Shown: positions 1 through 10,130, counted from the stretch's first letter. The stretch is 64,000 nt of DNA from Rhynchopus sp. YZ270_cl-10 (GCA_964035575.1 OZ037837.1:992001-1056000); one strand, 5' to 3'. The notes: a model not told the origin generated them from the sequence alone. A program made the numbers and translations.

Positions 1-179
1 CGTGGCGTACACGTCTGCTGCCATCTACGCTGGGATAGCCGTCCGGTTTGAACTTGGGGTTCAACAACAGTGCCAAATGGACTTATGCGTCGCTGTGTCA
101 ACTGAAAAACAATGAAAAACAAGAATGTCGTTGAGGAAGATTGAAATGCATGAAAAACAAGAAGAACAAGGTAAAATAT
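1..179. other. Left edge, no gene seen
   Basis: This short stretch lies past the 3' end of the retrotransposon-derived open frame. It holds an A-rich direct repeat of the type TGAAAAACAA but no recognisable gene, and it may be the 3' tail of that element. Confidence 0.4.
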
Positions 180-1490
180 CTACAGAGGGTGCTGTCCTAG
201 CTTGTCCTCTTTCGTTGTCTCGCCCACACTAAGCTTCTCAACGGCCGTGCAGGCGAGCTTTGTGGCGTTCACGTTGTTACTGCTGTCGATGTGCACCAAC
301 GTGATGCTTCGGGTCGCTCTCAGCTTGTCAAGCTCACCCCGCGCCTCTTTCTGGAGGTGGGCGACTGCCGCGTATGGTCTGCAGTGCTCGTTCACCTGGT
401 CAACCACGGTTCTACTGGATCCGTAGATGTTCAGTGGTGTGGTGTCTGTGTCGCTCTTCAGGTATTCGAGGCACATCAGCAGTCCTTCATACTCCGCGAC
501 GTTCAGGGTTGTGTCCGCCAGGCGACTGCTGGCTGTCCACCGCACCTCGCCATCTATCTCGAGGCGTGCACCTGCGCCCGATCCCTGGCAAGTGTTTTTC
601 TTCACCCTCGCCCCCGGCTGCCTCACGTTGCAGTATCCGCCGAAGAAGATGCGAGTGTGTCCGGTGGGTTTCTTTGGTTTTCGTCGAGCCTGCTTCTGCT
701 GCTTCTGCTCAGCAGCCAAGCGGATGTGCTTCGCAATTCTGTCTGCTCTCTCCTGTTTGCAGTCCTCGTCTAGGGGTGGGAGCTCTGTGTTCGTCCAGGA
801 TTTGTTCCCTTTGCAGAGGGTTGGCAGGGACCGGATCGTCTTGAGCACCTCAGCAGGTTCGGTGAGGATGGGTCGTCTCGTGATCGCTAGGGTTCCCCAC
901 TTGATGCCTAGGTCTAATGGGGCGAACACTTTGCTCTTGGGGTAGATGGTGCCCGAGAAGAGGTACGCGTTTGCTGCCACTATCTTTGCCTTAGCCATCC
1001 AGTTGCTGAACCAGGTGATTTTGTCGGTGATCATGGAGCTCTCTCGGGAATTGGGTTCCTCTGTGGTGAGCTTTGCTCCTGTGTGCGCTTCGAAGTCCAG
1101 CGCCAGCTCCAGGTGCGAGACGTGCTGTGATTTCCCATTGGACACCGTCGGCCACTTTAGGCTTTCCAGCCACTCCTTGAGTGCGAGGTATCCTTCCGCT
1201 TTGTACGGCCACGCGTCTGGCACCTCGTCAGGAAGTACTCCTATGTAGGTCTCGTATGGGCCTTCTGGTTCCCATGTCCAGGGAAAATTGTCCATTTGGC
1301 TCGTCTTCGTTGTAGTGGTACCGCGTTTTCTCTTGTCCTCCCTCTCTAGGGCGATGTCTGAGTACATGAGAAGCAGCAGCTCTAGGGCTTCTCTGTTCGG
1401 CACTTCCGGAATCATCTGGAAGCCGGCGGGGAGAATGGCGTTGAGGCGCAGGCATTTCGGCCAGCTTTCTCTTACTGCTGGATCGGACAC
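180..1490 (-). mobile_element. Retrotransposon remnant with RNase H-like domain
   Basis: A fossil retroelement fragment. The last ~150 residues of the open frame look like a type I RNase H fold: a glycine-rich first strand, then NVAEYEGLLMCLEYLK (the acidic helix typical of the family), a GSSRTVVDQV segment and a late HIDSSNN segment. The part before it has no reverse transcriptase motifs, so only the distal end of a larger polyprotein is present. I cannot decide between a non-LTR and an LTR-type origin. It is incomplete and runs directly into the B-box gene on the same strand, with the junction near 1490-1500. It appears fairly young because a long frame is still open. Confidence 0.6.
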
Positions 1491-2587
1491 TCCTGCGTCA
1501 CGTCCTCTCCTTCTGCAATCACTTCATCTCCGAAAGTCATGTCGAAGCCGTCTTCAGGCAACCCCACTGCAGACGCCACCTTCCGAAGCAAGTTCCTGCC
1601 CGTGTCATCCACACTCACCTCAATCTCGTGTTCCACTCCATCCAACCCCTGCACAAGGACAGGCACAACAAGTGCAGACATCTGGGCAAGGGCGTCGTGC
1701 ACGTTCGAAACAGGCAGATTCAGGGAAAACGTTGCGTGTGGGTGTGCAGCACCCACAAGGCGGTGGCGGTCTCCACTCGCTGCCATGCTGTTGATGTTCC
1801 GCACGACTGCCTGCGACTCTGTGACCGCACGCAGCACCTGGCCGTCCCCAAGCTGGCACACCGCCCCGCACTCAGCAATCATGTGTCCTGCCTTCGCAAC
1901 AAACGTCTTCAGCGCACACACCTCCCCTTCACGACTGAGTGCCTGTGTGAGGAAGCTCCGTGCCACCACCTCCTCACACACGATTTCACTGCGCGACACA
2001 TCCTCACGCATCACGAGGTGCTCGACGTTTGTCTGCAGGAGAAGGTCTTTGTACCTGTCCTCCGTGGGTGGGAGTGCCTCAAGCACACGGCACTTCTCCT
2101 CTGCAGCAGTCCGCTGTGTTGTCAGGTCTGTCACGTGTGAGCAGAGGGTGTCACGCTGGCGTTTCATGTAGTCCGTGATGTCAACCGTCTTGTGTCCCGC
2201 ATGTGTGTCGCACTTGTCACAGCGCATGCAGATCAACGCGTCTCCACACGCAGGGTCTTCACAGACGACGCACAGCTCTTGGCCTGGGTGAAGTGCACAC
2301 TTCGACGACTTCCCGTACACAGTCACAGAAGCGCGATGTGTCTCACGGTCACGTGGCCTTGTGTGGCAAGCGTCATAGCACGCAGGTGTGTCGCAGAAGA
2401 ACAGATCCGTGCAGACCCCGCACTGCAGCTGTGCAGGCACGCCACAGTTCTCACAGCTCGGCATCTGTGGTGCGGTGGGCTGCGTATCACACACCATGTT
2501 GTGTGTTTCGGAGAGGTGGGAGGGTGCAGGGCCGTCCACCCGGGCCTTCTTTGTGGTGGGGGACTCACTCACGGAGGAACGCTTCAT
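1472..2587 (-). pseudogene. B-box/UBL protein, 3' part lost at retroelement junction
   Basis: The 371-residue frame matches the N-terminal half of the two genes at 37-42 kb almost residue for residue. It has a basic, Ser-rich start (MKRSSVSESP), two cysteine/histidine clusters of B-box type (about residues 44-85 and 96-135), a helical region and a ubiquitin-like segment (about 305-362). After ...EGEDVTQ the homology stops and a few unrelated residues lead to a stop, because retroelement sequence begins near 1495. All leucine-rich repeats are therefore missing. The start at 2587 is chosen because the A-run just upstream differs in length between the copies, which would break any longer common frame. 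A truncated protein might still be made, but loss of function is more likely. Confidence 0.75.
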
Positions 2588-2796
2588 TTTTTCTGTGTTT
2601 TCTGAGATCTGTGTGTGGATCGTGCGTGTGATATTGTCTGTCATTGACACGTGGTCAATACCATTCAGGTCAGCGACAAGTGAATTATTTGTCATTTCGC
2701 TTGTCAAAGAAATGACAAGTGACATCACTTGCCACCTATCGTTGGCCGTGTCGTGCATCGGTTGCCTCCTCCGAAGCATGCACAACCGCTGCTGCG

Positions 2797-3082
2797 ATCC
2801 CACCCACTGCCTCTCCCCCTCCTCCCACACACCCCGCTGCCCCTCTACCACTCCCAGGGTAAGTGGAGAGATGTGCACAGCTGCCACCTGCCTGAGGGAC
2901 ACAGACGGTACAGTGCCATGTCGCGAAAGTGAAACCACACACTGAATAAAAACACCACCCAAGATAGGCACCCCACACTAGCGCACCCCACCCCACCCAC
3001 CCCAGCAAGAACGCCAAAGGTGCTCTCGTGCTGCAACCACGGCAAGCCGAGGTGCCAGGAAAATACACGAAAGCACCCCGGC
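2797..3082. repeat. 5'-flank repeat module, copy 1
   Basis: First of five copies of a C-rich (plus strand) module. It runs from a CCCACCCACTGCCTCTCC start through TGCCATGTCGCGAAAGTG and CACTGAATAAAAACACC to AAAGGTGCTCTCGTGCTGC. It lies about 210 bp upstream of the minus-strand B-box gene. Short frames are open in several phases only because the sequence is poor in stops, so I see it as non-coding. Confidence 0.8.
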
Positions 3083-3105
3083 CACAATTTCCCCTCCCAT
3101 CATCA

Positions 3106-3291
3106 CCACAAACAATGTATGGAAGTGCGACACCCACAACACTGTGCACCTCCACCTCCAAATGATCAGTGCACAATGTCTCACTCCAAAAAATACCCGC
3201 TTTGTATTTCGAAAGCCCGCAAACCCGTTTGCAGTTTGCGTGTTTGCGGGTTTGCCACTGTACTTTACGAAGGGAAAAGGAGGTAAAAACC
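3106..3291. other. Repeat-mosaic spacer
   Basis: Contains part of the CACAACACTGTGCACCTCCA repeat also present near 4700, 5760, and 9320, and a direct GTTTGCGGGTTTGC repeat resembling one near 6075. No gene is seen. Confidence 0.4.
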
Positions 3292-3316
3292 TGGGTGTGA
3301 TCTGGGCATAACAGCC
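3292..3316. repeat. 25-bp direct repeat, left copy
   Basis: Reads TGGGTGTGATCTGGGCATAA followed by CAGCC. An identical copy lies at 3721-3745. The pair brackets the captured gene fragment and looks like a long target-site duplication. Confidence 0.7.
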
Positions 3317-3720
3317 TGTCCCAGACTCTCCTGGTACAGCAGCAGCAGGAAGCACAATAAAAGCAGCACATAAACCATCGCAATGCGACTCTGCCGCTCA
3401 CGCTTCACATCCTTCGTCATCAACTTCACCACATCCCCGACAGTGATGACCAACTCATTCTGAAGAAAGGCCCCTTCTCCCTCTGGTGGTTTGGGCACTT
3501 CACATGCGACAGACTTCTCTGGCTTTTTGCCACCCTTTAACCGATGCTACACGAGACGTTTCTGGTGCGGGCTCTGCAGTTGGCTGCAAGTCTTGCACCG
3601 GTAGGGGCGATAAGTCCGCATCAACCTCAGCTGCAGACAGCTTGTTGAACTTCGCAGCATCTGGGGCTGCTGTAGGTACCTCCTTTGATGCGTTTAGCAC
3701 TTCTGCGGTTCCCACAGGAT
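3317..3720 (-). pseudogene. Captured gene fragment with C-terminal membrane anchor
   Basis: Read on the minus strand, an Ala/Pro-rich stretch (LSAAEVDADLSPLPVQDL) is followed, after one reading-frame change near 3550, by a conserved-looking C-terminus. That end has a short amphipathic part (VGDVVKLMTKDVKRERQSRI) and a hydrophobic segment (MVYVLLLLCFLLLLYQ) near the end, like a tail-anchored protein. No family was recognised. The fragment is bounded by an identical 25-bp direct repeat (3292-3316 and 3721-3745). The related segment near 8950 has only one copy of that 25-mer and no insert, so the fragment was inserted into an existing repeat. It has no start and is probably not functional. Confidence 0.5.
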
Positions 3721-3745
3721 TGGGTGTGATCTGGGCATAACAGCC
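3721..3745. repeat. 25-bp direct repeat, right copy
   Basis: Identical to 3292-3316. The sequence after it continues as in the uninterrupted relative near 8950-9000. Confidence 0.7.
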
Positions 3746-4600
3746 ACAACACTCATGCTGTGGGTTTGCACAACGAGGGACACTTTCCCGAACATTCAGA
3801 ACAGGAAAATATAGTCCATCATGCTCCAACTTCTTCGCCACCTCATAACGTACCTGGCGCGCCCACCCACCCACCTGTTGTGCACGAAAGGTACACACAC
3901 GGGAAAGCAGGCCACACCACAGACATCGATGCATGCAGCCACGTCCTCGCACAGCCCCGCCCCACGCAAGGAAGAACGCCCAAGGTGCTCTCGTGCTGCA
4001 ACCACAGACAAGCTGAGGTGCCAGAAAAATACACGAAAGAACCCCACGGCCCTCATAATGCACCGTTTTACCCCAAACACAACCGTGCACGCCTGGTGCT
4101 ATCCGCACCCGACCTGTGCCTATTCGGTCTACGTCCATACAATTACACCTACAGTTGGACAAGAAACTTGGCGACCAAATAACTTGGCGACCAAATAATA
4201 TTGGCGGATTTGGCGACTTGTAATTGACAACTTTCTTGGTTCGTAGTACGTTGTTCTCACTACGTTCCTACCTCGTGCCCTCCTACGGCAAATGATGACA
4301 CAATCACTTCTCAAGCTCACCACGCAGTGCCCATTGGCTTTCGGCGGGAGCCCTCTCCTTTAGTCGCTCTTGTTATGTCAGAAGCTTTAGGGCCATCGTG
4401 ACCAAGAGCGACTACAATGCTGGTGGGAAAATGGTCTCTCGGGTAAAAGTTTGTAAAGCCAAGATGGGCGGTGACTTCGTGGGTACAAATGTGTATTGGG
4501 GGCGTTGGTTGTGGCTCATCCTTGCGAGTGCGGCCTTGGTATAATTATTACGAAATACCTTAAGTAAACCGATTCTGAAACACACGTGCACACAACCGAT
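3746..4600. repeat. Repeat mosaic upstream of the first tRNA-Sec duplication
   Basis: 3746-4080 is a diverged duplicate of 8970-9235. A 17-bp tandem repeat (ACTTGGCGACCAAATAA) lies near 4167-4199. From 4200 to 4600 I see only unassigned sequence. A plus-strand open stretch near 4330-4546 ends in a hydrophobic run before a TAA but has no start or recognisable family. Confidence 0.45.
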
Positions 4601-4671
4601 CACAATACACCAAAATTACACTTATTTTTGCCTAAATTTCTAGGCCAAACGGCACAGATACTCACCACGCG

Positions 4672-5480
4672 AGAGAGACAATGCAGGGAAGCACCACACC
4701 CACAACACTGTGCACCTCCACCTCCCTGCCCACCCAACGCAACCCACAGACCTTCACCACAAAAGGAAGAACGCCCACACACCAGACCCACCCACCCAAG
4801 ACCTCTGTGCAATGCAGTCGAAGCTATGCGGCGTGCTTCTAGATGATGGTGAACGCCAAGGAGCTCCGAACAGGTCAAATGGTGAGTGCAGGTTCCCTAG
4901 TATCGCCCATTATCGCCATATGGCAAAGGGAAAAGTGAGGTTTTAGCAGGAAAAACAGGAAAGTGCTTCAAACTGCTCAAAACACCGTTTTTCGGCCTTC
5001 TTTTGACAGATCGCTCCCAGAGGGGTGCAAAGGTGTTGGGTCTTGGCACAAAAACGGACCACTTTTGAGGGAAAAGAAAAGCACCGCGAAGGCGGAATCG
5101 AACCGCTGCGGGTCACCCCGCCTACAGATTTGAAGTCTGCAACCAACACCAGTTGATATCATCACGGCGATAGGAGGCGCCCATAGCGTACAGGGCTGTG
5201 CAGCCTTCACCACATTGCACAGGTTTGTCCATTTCCCCCCAACCCCCACCTTCAAAACCCAACCCCATCACGCACCTGAGTGCCGCCATCCCAGCCCTGC
5301 TGCAAGATGCAGTGCCTCCCATAGGACACTCTCCGCTGTCTCCACCCACCCCACGCAAGGAAGAACGCCAAAGGTGCTCTCGTGCTGCAACCACAGACAA
5401 GCTGAGGTGCCAGACAAATACACGAAAGCACCCCATGGCCGGCCCACCAGCTTCTCCTCCCATACTCACCATATCAACCA
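4672..5480. repeat. Segmental duplication A, copy 1 (carries tRNA-Sec)
   Basis: About 800 bp that recur at 9300-10130 with few differences (offset about 4670). It contains the tRNA-Sec gene and pieces of the CTCTCGTGCTGCAACC repeat module. The two copies share direction, so they form a direct, non-adjacent duplication. Confidence 0.85.
5082..5168 (-). tRNA. tRNA-Sec: Selenocysteine tRNA (anticodon UCA), copy 1
   Basis: The 87-nt minus-strand sequence follows the eukaryotic tRNA-Sec plan. It starts GCCGTGATGATATC, has a D-arm, an anticodon stem-loop GCAGA-CTTCAAA-TCTGT with anticodon TCA, a long variable arm with stem GCGGG/CCCGC, a T-arm GCGG-TTCGATT-CCGC and a 3' acceptor strand TTCGCGGT plus discriminator G. 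The acceptor pairs as G-U, C-G, C-G, G-C, U-G, G-C and A-U, with a U-U as in the human gene. A T-run (CTTTTCTTTT) follows at once and fits an RNA polymerase III terminator. The length equals that of the human gene. It implies UGA recoding and selenoproteins in this organism. Confidence 0.93.
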
Positions 5481-6100
5481 CCCTGGTGGAGTGGCTTTTG
5501 CCACGATTGGGGAGATCTAATGGATGTGGACTGACTATCTTTTATGTTGACTTTTGTTCTTGCTCTATTTGGGCAGAATAGCTATCATTTCCTCAGAACT
5601 CTTTGAGTTCCGGTTGGCCGGGACTCAAAGAGTTCCGAACGATACTAGATCTCCCAGACAAACACTGTGCAAGGTGCCAGACATGCACGAAAGCACCCCA
5701 CGGCCGGCCACAGTTTCCCCTCCCACACTCACCACAAACAATGCAGGGAAGCACCACACCCACAACACTGTGCACCTCCACCTCCCTGCCCCCACCCAAC
5801 GCAACCCACAGACCACCACAAAAGGGACAACGCCCACACCCCACATCAACCTGCGACACTAACACCCAGCCCTGCTCCATGTAACCCAACCCACAGACTG
5901 CAAACGTACCACCCCTCTCTACCATGTAACGGCACCTGCAAAATAGTGGCTTCCGTCTCAGAGTGAAAGACCCGTCACCACAACCACACGTTCAGCGACA
6001 CTTCAGGTGCTGCACTGCCCGACCCCGCCCATGAGTGTCATGAGGTAGGGCATGATCTAGCGGTGATCACAAGGTTTGCGGGTTTGCGGGTTTGCGAGAT
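5481..6100. other. Repeat-mosaic spacer
   Basis: Contains two close GAGTTCCG/CGGAACTC-type inverted pieces near 5605-5640, another copy of the TGCAGGGAAGCACCACACCC repeat at about 5742-5860, and direct GTTTGCGG repeats near 6073. No gene is seen. Confidence 0.4.
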
Positions 6101-6105
6101 CACAC

Positions 6106-6410
6106 CCCCACCCACTGCCTCTCCCCCTCCTCCCACACACCCCGCTGCCCCTCTACCACTCCTAGGGTAAGTGGGGAGATGTGCACAGCTGCCACCTGCC
6201 TGAGGGGCACAGACGGTAGTGCCATGTCGCGAAAGTGAACCCACACACTGAATAAAAACACCACCCAAGATAGGCACCCCACACCAGCGCACCCCACCCC
6301 ACCCACCCCAGCAAGAACGCCAAAGGTGCTCTCGTGCTGCAACCACGGCAAGCCGAGGTGCCAGGAAAATACACGAAAGCACCCCACGGCTGGGTACCTC
6401 CCTGTTCCAC
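6106..6410. repeat. 5'-flank repeat module, copy 2
   Basis: The same module as 2797-3082 and 34247-34555. No minus-strand gene starts directly downstream here, although the 4.7-5.5 kb tRNA-Sec duplication lies on that side. The sequence that follows (6410-6590) recurs at 63262-63445. Confidence 0.8.
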
Positions 6411-6589
6411 CTCATATTCTTTGCTGATCTGTTGGTTCAGTGTAGCTACCATTCAGGCAGTCTTCACTATGCAGAAAACACTCTCAAGAAAGGCCTCTGA
6501 TCTGGGGCCATTTGATGCGCTGCAACTACAAGGGTTTTGGAGACCGTCACTCTGAAACAAATATTAGACTTGGGTAGACCAACGTTTAT

Positions 6590-7020
6590 GGCGTAGCTCA
6601 CTCTTTGAATCATAAAAGAGGCAGAGAATGCTCGAGAGACTCGTTTTTCTTTGCTTGTTGCTCAAAAGATTATAAGCGGGAGGGGAAAATAAGGGTTGCT
6701 TGTTGTTCGCTTCCACATGGGTTGACCAAAGTTTCTGGAGTGGTTCACTCTTTGAATCATAAAAGTGGGAGAAAAGAAAAGGTGACGATATTCTGATTAT
6801 ACTTTTTATCCCTGACCACCCAATACGCAGCAACGCTGCTCAAACAAGTTTGATTGAACAGTTGTTCACTCTTTGAAGAATAAAAAATAAACAAAATCTC
6901 AAGATGCAGTATCAGCAAAACTTGGAGAGGGGGGCCAAACAATCTTGTAAGAGGAGTGTACGTCTTGTGTTCACATCTAAAAGCAAAACTGTGAGGGGGA
7001 CATACAAGTGTATCGTGTGG
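6590..7020. repeat. ~430-bp insertion relative to the right-end duplicate
   Basis: The flanks on both sides recur around 63450, but this stretch is absent there. It holds three copies of a TTCACTCTTTGAATCATAAA-like repeat (near 6598, 6746 and 6866) and one copy of the TGCTCGAGAGACT...TTGTTGCTCAAA element (6629-6718). Confidence 0.6.
6629..6718. repeat. TGCTCGAGAGACT repeat, copy 1
   Basis: A two-part repeat: TGCTCGAGAGACT...CTTTGCTTGTTGCTCAAA, then after a variable A/G-rich spacer TTGCTTGTTGTTCGCTTCCA. Related copies lie at 15991-16098 and 17035-17148. The role is unknown. Confidence 0.6.
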
Positions 7021-7395
7021 AAGAGAGGTAGGGAGCGGGGGTGTTCTGTTAAAAAGAGGTCGTTTTTTGTTTTGTTTTTTTAGATGATTCTGTGGCTTCG
7101 CTGTTCTTCACACAAAACTTACCCAAACACCCGACCTCCCCTCCCCAAATAAAACCCTTCTTCAGGAAAAGAAATCGAAACAAAGAATGCGTGAATCCCC
7201 CAATGTCGTACCCACCCCGACCCTATTCCCCTGTTCCCCTATTACCCCTTCTCGTGGCAAGACCGACAAACGAGAGCAAAAACGTAACAACAGTTCACAG
7301 AAGCTTCGGACCATGGTACTGCGGGTTGCCTCTGACGCATCGATGCAGATGCGGCTGACTGTGCTCTTGCCGGTTGCAAACGCACCGGCCTTCTA

Positions 7396-8502
7396 TCATT
7401 CTGAGCCTCTCCGTCGCTTGCGGCACTGCTCGGGAGATTCGTCTCTGCTACGTTTCGGACGTGCATCAACAAGCTCCTTCAGGTTGCTTTCCTGTACTCG
7501 ACTCGACACAGCGCTGCTGCAGCCGGAGAGGTGGATGCTCTTCAACGAAGTGTACCGGACAGCAGGTAGTGCACCCATGTCCATGACTGCGCTGAGTGGT
7601 GATAAGTCAAGCACTGTGAGGCTGCTGCAGTTGGCAAGAAAGCTTTTGCCTATTTGTGTAACATTGCTGAGTGGTGTCAAGTCCAGCTCTGTGAGGCCGC
7701 TGCAGTTGGCAAGAAAATAACCACCTATGTGTGCAATCCTGCTGAGTGGTGACAAGTCTAGTTCTGTGAGGCCGCTGCAGCCCTTGAGAAACCAACCACC
7801 AACTGTCGTCACATTGCGAAGTGGTGACATGTTTAGTGCTGTGAGGCTCTCGCAGTTGGAAAGAAAGCATCGGCGTATGTCCGTAACATTACAAAGTGGT
7901 GACAAGTCCAGCTCTGTGAGGCTCCTGCAGCCGAGAAGAAAGTACGCATCTATGTGTGCAATCCTGCTGAGTGGCGACAAGTCTAATTCTGTGAGGCCTG
8001 TGCCGGAAAGAAAGCTCTCGCCAATCCGCGTCACATTGCACAACCCAGAGAGGTTGATACTTGTCAACGTTGCGCACTCGCCAAGAAAATAGTCACCTAT
8101 TTCCGTCACACACGAAACAGCACTGAGATCAAGTGTTGTTAACGTTGTGTATGCTAAGAAGCGATTCGGAATGACCGTCGCAACCTCCGCCTGCAGAAGC
8201 AAACACGCCACCACAGGATCCTCCACAGTCTCCAGCCTCTCTGCAGTGATATCGGTCTCACCCAACGCATGAAGCTCTGCAAGGGCTTCTTGTTTCTTCG
8301 TCTTCGTCAGCACGACTGTGTCTCCAGCACTCAGCTGCGTGATGTCCTCTCCTTCCTCCTTCCCTCCGAAGCCCATGTGGAAGCTGTCCTCAGCCAACCC
8401 TGCTGCAGTCGCCACCTTCTGCCGCATCGTCTCCGTTGTGTCATCCACACCCACCTCGATCACGTACAAGTTGTCTGCACAGTCCTTGATGGTCAGTTCC
8501 AT
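7396..8502 (-). CDS. UBL-LRR protein (ubiquitin-like segment plus BspA-type LRRs), gene 1
   Basis: A 368-residue protein. Residues 1-66 look like a ubiquitin-like beta-grasp: a first strand pair, then TTETMRQKVATAAGL as the helix, HMGFGGKEEGEDITQL and a final strand TVVLTKT. Residues 67-115 are a helical linker with DPVVACLLLQAEVATVIPNR, which is also found in the B-box genes here. Residues about 115-330 are 8-9 BspA-type leucine-rich repeats (LTTLDLSAVSCVTEIGDYFL pattern). A basic C-terminus (RPKRSR...RKRRR) resembles a bipartite nuclear signal. The start at 8502 is the first ATG in frame with the fold. TGA and TAG stops are adjacent. Function is unknown; a nuclear or cytosolic protein-binding role is an inference. 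Confidence 0.85.
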   Translation of the reverse strand: MELTIKDCADNLYVIEVGVDDTTETMRQKVATAAGLAEDSFHMGFGGKEEGEDITQLSAGDTVVLTKTKKQEALAELHALGETDITAERLETVEDPVVACLLLQAEVATVIPNRFLAYTTLTTLDLSAVSCVTEIGDYFLGECATLTSINLSGLCNVTRIGESFLSGTGLTELDLSPLSRIAHIDAYFLLGCRSLTELDLSPLCNVTDIRRCFLSNCESLTALNMSPLRNVTTVGGWFLKGCSGLTELDLSPLSRIAHIGGYFLANCSGLTELDLTPLSNVTQIGKSFLANCSSLTVLDLSPLSAVMDMGALPAVRYTSLKSIHLSGCSSAVSSRVQESNLKELVDARPKRSRDESPEQCRKRRRGSE

Positions 8503-8667
8503 TTGTCTTCTTTTGTGTTGCTCTGTTGTGTGGTGGGGTTGTGGTGTTGGGGCAACGACGTAGAAACCCCTTGGCAGGCAGAGCCGTGCAACGACACCGC
8601 ACGAAGCCGCAAGACGCACGATGGTGGGTGACTGCTTAGACGACCTGGGAGAAGAACACCCACCAGA
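8503..8667. other. 5' flank of UBL-LRR gene 1
   Basis: A unique-looking leader between the start codon and the repeat module, with GTGTTG/TGTGTGGTGG stretches. A similar GTGGTGGGGTGTGG run lies upstream of UBL-LRR gene 2 near 61510, suggesting that the two genes share ancestral leader sequence. Confidence 0.35.
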
Positions 8668-8890
8668 TGCCACCTGCCTGAGGGACACAGACGGCACAGT
8701 GCCATGTCGCGAAAGTGAACCCACACACTGAATAAAAACACCACCCAAGATAGGCACCCCACACCAGCGCACCCCACCCCACCCACCCCAGCAAGAACGC
8801 CAAAGGTGCTCTCGTGCTGCAACCACGGCAAGCCGAGGTGCCAGACAAATGCACGAAAGCACCCCACGGCTGGGCACGTCCCTGTTCCAC
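8668..8890. repeat. 5'-flank repeat module, copy 3
   Basis: A shorter copy that starts at GCCACCTGCCTGAGGGACAC and ends at the CCCTGTTCCACC boundary shared with the others. It lies about 170 bp upstream of UBL-LRR gene 1. Confidence 0.85.
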
Positions 8891-8909
8891 CCCAGCATCA
8901 CCACAACGA

Positions 8910-9235
8910 CGGCCGACTGTACTTTACGAAGGGAAAAGGTGGTAACCTGGGTGTGATCTGGGCATGACAGCCACAATACTCATGCTGTGGGTTTGCACAA
9001 CGAGGGACACTTTCCCGAACAGTTTCAGAGCAGGAAAATATAGTCCATCATGATCCAACTTCGTCGCCACCTCATAACGTACCTGGCGTGCCTGCCCACC
9101 CACCTGTTGTGCACGAAAGGTACACACACGGGAAAGCAGGCGGCACCACAGACATCGATGCATGCAGCCACGTCCTCGCACAGCATCGCCCCACGCAAGG
9201 AAGAACGCCAAAGGTGCTCTCGTGCTGCAACCGAG
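8910..9235. repeat. Segmental duplication B, uninterrupted copy
   Basis: Matches 3255-3316 joined to 3746-4000, without the captured gene fragment. It therefore shows the empty-site arrangement for that insertion. It includes a CTCTCGTGCTGCAACC segment near 9212. Confidence 0.7.
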
Positions 9236-9299
9236 GTACCAGACATGCACGAAAGCACCCCACGGCCGGCCACAGTTTCCCCTCCCACACTCACCACAA

Positions 9300-10130
9300 A
9301 CAATGCAGGGAAGCACCACACCCACAACACTGTGCACCTCCACCTCCCTGCCCCCACCCAACGCAACCCACAGACCACCACAAAAGGGAGAACGCCCACA
9401 CCCCACATCAACCTGCGACATCAACACCAGACCCACCACCCCAAGACGCTGCACCACAGATGAGCCAGCACCTCTGTGCAATGCAGTCGAAGCTATGCGG
9501 CGTGCTTCTAGATGAAGGTGAACGCCAAGGAGCTCCGAACAGGTCAAATGGTGAGTGCAGGTTGCCTAGTATCGCCCATTATCGCCATATGGCAAAGGGA
9601 AAAGTGAGGTTTTAGCAGGAAAAACAGGAAAGTGGTTCAAACTGCTCAAAACACCGTTTTTCGGCCTTCTTTTGACAGATCGCTCCCAGAGGGGTGCAAA
9701 GGTGTTGGGTCTTGGCACAAAAACGGACCACTTTTGAGGGAAAAGAAAAGCACCGCGAAGGCGGAATCGAACCGCTGCGGGTCACCCCGCCTACAGATTT
9801 GAAGTCTGCAACCAACACCAGTTGATATCATCACGGCGATAGGAGGCGCCCATAGCGTACAGGGCTGTGCAGCCTTCACCACATTGCACAGGTTTGTCCA
9901 TTTCCCCCAACCCCCACCTTCAAAACCCAACCCCATCACGCACCTGAGTGCCGCCATCCCAGCCCTGCTGCAAGATGCAGTGCCTCCCATAGGACACTCT
10001 CCGCTGTCTCCACCCACCCCACGCAAGGAAGAACGCCAAAGGTGCTCTCGTGCTGCAACCACAGACAAGCTGAGGTGCCAGACAAATACACGAAAGCATC
10101 CCACGGCCGGCCCACCAGCTTCCCCTCCCA
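9300..10130. repeat. Segmental duplication A, copy 2 (carries tRNA-Sec)
   Basis: A direct duplicate of 4672-5480 with scattered substitutions and small indels, for example a GATGAGCCAGCACC stretch near 9460 that copy 1 lacks. Confidence 0.85.
9752..9838 (-). tRNA. tRNA-Sec: Selenocysteine tRNA (anticodon UCA), copy 2
   Basis: Identical over all 87 nt to the gene at 5082-5168, with the same long variable arm, UCA anticodon and 3' T-run. It lies in the second copy of the duplicated segment, so both genes may be expressed. Most genomes carry few tRNA-Sec genes. Confidence 0.93.

Noticed and set aside
4330-4546. Possible small protein ending in a hydrophobic run
   Set aside because: No start codon after the upstream stops except one late internal Met, and no family recognised.
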